From Chlorops oryzae (lineage: Eukaryota > Arthropoda > Insecta > Diptera > Chloropidae), in assembly GCA_020466095.1 (NCBI GenBank), contig CM035808.1:72471188-72535187 (forward strand): a stretch of DNA of 64,000 nucleotides, given 5' to 3'. Every line of letters starts with the position of its first letter. Positions within the stretch are counted from its first letter, which is position 1. The notes below the pieces were generated by a model. That model saw nothing but the letters and a program-made list of their open reading frames with translations. It had not been told where the DNA came from and did not search any database. The position numbers were made by a program, and so were the translations under genes. Shown piece after piece: positions 62,893 through 64,000 of this stretch.

Positions 62893-63662
62893 TTTTTATA
62901 CCCAGCGTAAGCGGGGTATATTAGTTTTGTGCAAATCTTGTAACAGGGAGAATTAAGCTCCGGAGATATAGGAAAATATATATAGAAATGATCAGGATCA
63001 AAAACTGAATCGATTTAGACATGTCCGTCTGTCCGTCCATCCGTGGTCGGATCTCCTCCGAAACGGCTTAACCAATGAAGTCGAAATTTGGCACACATGT
63101 ATATCGGGGTCCGAGTATGATCCTAAGTAAAAATGGGAGACATCCGCCCACTGCCACGCCCACAAATGAATTTATTGTGTTTTCAGTAAAATGCTTGTAA
63201 CTTGCGAACCACTCAACACATTCTACTGATATTAGGTGTACTGGTAAACTACAAAAAGGGACATATCCTGGAAAAAAATGGACGCCGCCCTCCTCGAGCC
63301 ACGCCCACAAATAAGCCCATTAATAAGGGTTTATCGTTACTTGTGAAGTAAAAGGCGTAGAAGCTTCAAATTCGCAACATAGGTTGACCAAGGCAAACGA
63401 AAGGTGTAGGAACTAAAATGTATGTGGCCCACCCACTGTCACGCCTAAAAATGAAGATTTTTCGTAACTTCCGAAGTAAAAGGCGTAGAGCTTCAAATTC
63501 GCAACATAGGTTCATCAAGGCGAATGAAAGGTGTAGGAAAATAATTTATGTGGCCCGCCCACTGCCACGCCCACAAATAGAGAAGCAAAACATAGTGCGC
63601 TCATTATGTTGGGACGCTGGGTATTTCAAAGTCGGGCTTAGCCGACTTTAGCTTTCTTACTT
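62893..63662 (+). mobile_element. mini-me/DINE-like repeat, family B (full length)
   Basis: Begins TATACCCAGCGTAAGCGGGG, has a GTCCGTCTGTCCGTCCATCC run at about 63023, and ends with the hairpin AAAGTCGGGCTTAGCCGACT and TTCTTACTTC. It lies only a few bases after family A. The part with CACTGCCACGCCCACAAAT is partly repeated within it (63415-63580). Same family as 12190-12814. Confidence 0.75.
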
Positions 63663-64000
63663 CTTTTTTTTATTGAAATAATAGAAATCGGAAAATTATT
63701 GTTTTGAAACAATTATTTCTTTTATAAAATTCCTAACCGGTTGGATCTCTGATTACGAAAAGTAATTTCTGGCACTAATCGATTAAAAACAGCTCAAAAT
63801 ATTGCATGTCGGAGGTTAAACGTGTAAAAAACGTTTTGACAACATTCACTTAACATTAGTTTCTTTACATGAAACTACGTTTATACGTACGCCTTATTCG
63901 CGAATAAGAATATCGCGATTAGCGATTTTTACCGTATAAACGGTCTTATTCGCGAATAGCTAATTCACGAAAGTTATTCGTGAATAGTGAGACTATTCGC
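63663..64000. repeat. Palindrome-rich end: TTATTCGCGAATAA units
   Basis: The perfect 16-bp palindrome CTTATTCGCGAATAAG is at 63893-63908, with a near copy at 63945-63960 and degenerate copies at 63973-63987 and 63993-64000. The array runs off the window. Probably the end of a foldback-like element or a satellite edge. 63663-63840 shows nothing recognisable. Confidence 0.6.

Overview
This is repeat-dense DNA from a fly (Diptera, probably a schizophoran fly such as a tephritid, drosophilid or calyptrate). The clues are a Himar1-type mariner, BEL/Pao, Osvaldo/Ulysses-like gypsy and Jockey-type elements, mini-me/DINE-like repeats carrying GTCY microsatellites, and one host coding exon resembling CYP307A2 (spookier). 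Two 100-N assembly gaps lie at 14279-14378 and 43376-43475. All identifications rest on reading the sequence and on knowledge of the families; no database was searched.

1-16248 probably lies in the first intron of the spookier-like gene. The exon at 16249-16648 is on the minus strand and ends in a consensus splice donor, and no second P450 exon is visible to its left. The stretch holds a BEL/Pao end, a solo-LTR-like block, four palindromic (foldback) elements, and a degenerate Jockey-type retrotransposon that was itself interrupted by a palindromic Tc1-like element. It also holds a TIR element carrying a small ORF, a mini-me copy and a tRNA-derived SINE with a clear target-site duplication.

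17700-26750 centres on a Transib element at 18722-23620. It has a perfect 5-bp target-site duplication (GGACG) and termini that begin CACAGTG, the V(D)J recombination-signal heptamer. Its RAG1-like transposase is broken. Nested inside are a hAT-type MITE with an 8-bp TSD, a TA-flanked element within that MITE, a Harbinger-type MITE with TSD TAA, and a further small MITE. To the right are a broken multi-exon gene of a repeat-associated family and a hAT dimerisation-domain fragment.

27440-40330 holds a BEL/Pao element without RNase H or integrase. Next to it are an intact 348-codon Himar1-like mariner transposase and an antisense two-exon captured gene fragment. About 4.5 kb of this (from 29990) is repeated in direct orientation from 35224. 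In the second copy the mariner is frameshifted and a 460-bp block is tandemly duplicated.

43476-56873 holds two very young gypsy elements in tandem that share the LTR between them. A non-autonomous BEL element (44769-47467, identical-looking 449-bp LTRs, TSD GGGTT) is inserted in that LTR. The downstream gypsy copy has an intact Gag with an N-terminal RING-H2 finger, an in-register GGGAAAC heptamer at the gag/pol overlap, and a pol broken by a 142-bp tandem duplication.

56874-64000 contains hAT, RTE-like and BEL fragments, another TIR element, a diverged 145-bp tandem array, two adjacent mini-me/DINE-like repeats and a palindrome-rich end. Apart from the P450 exon, nothing here looks like an ordinary host gene.
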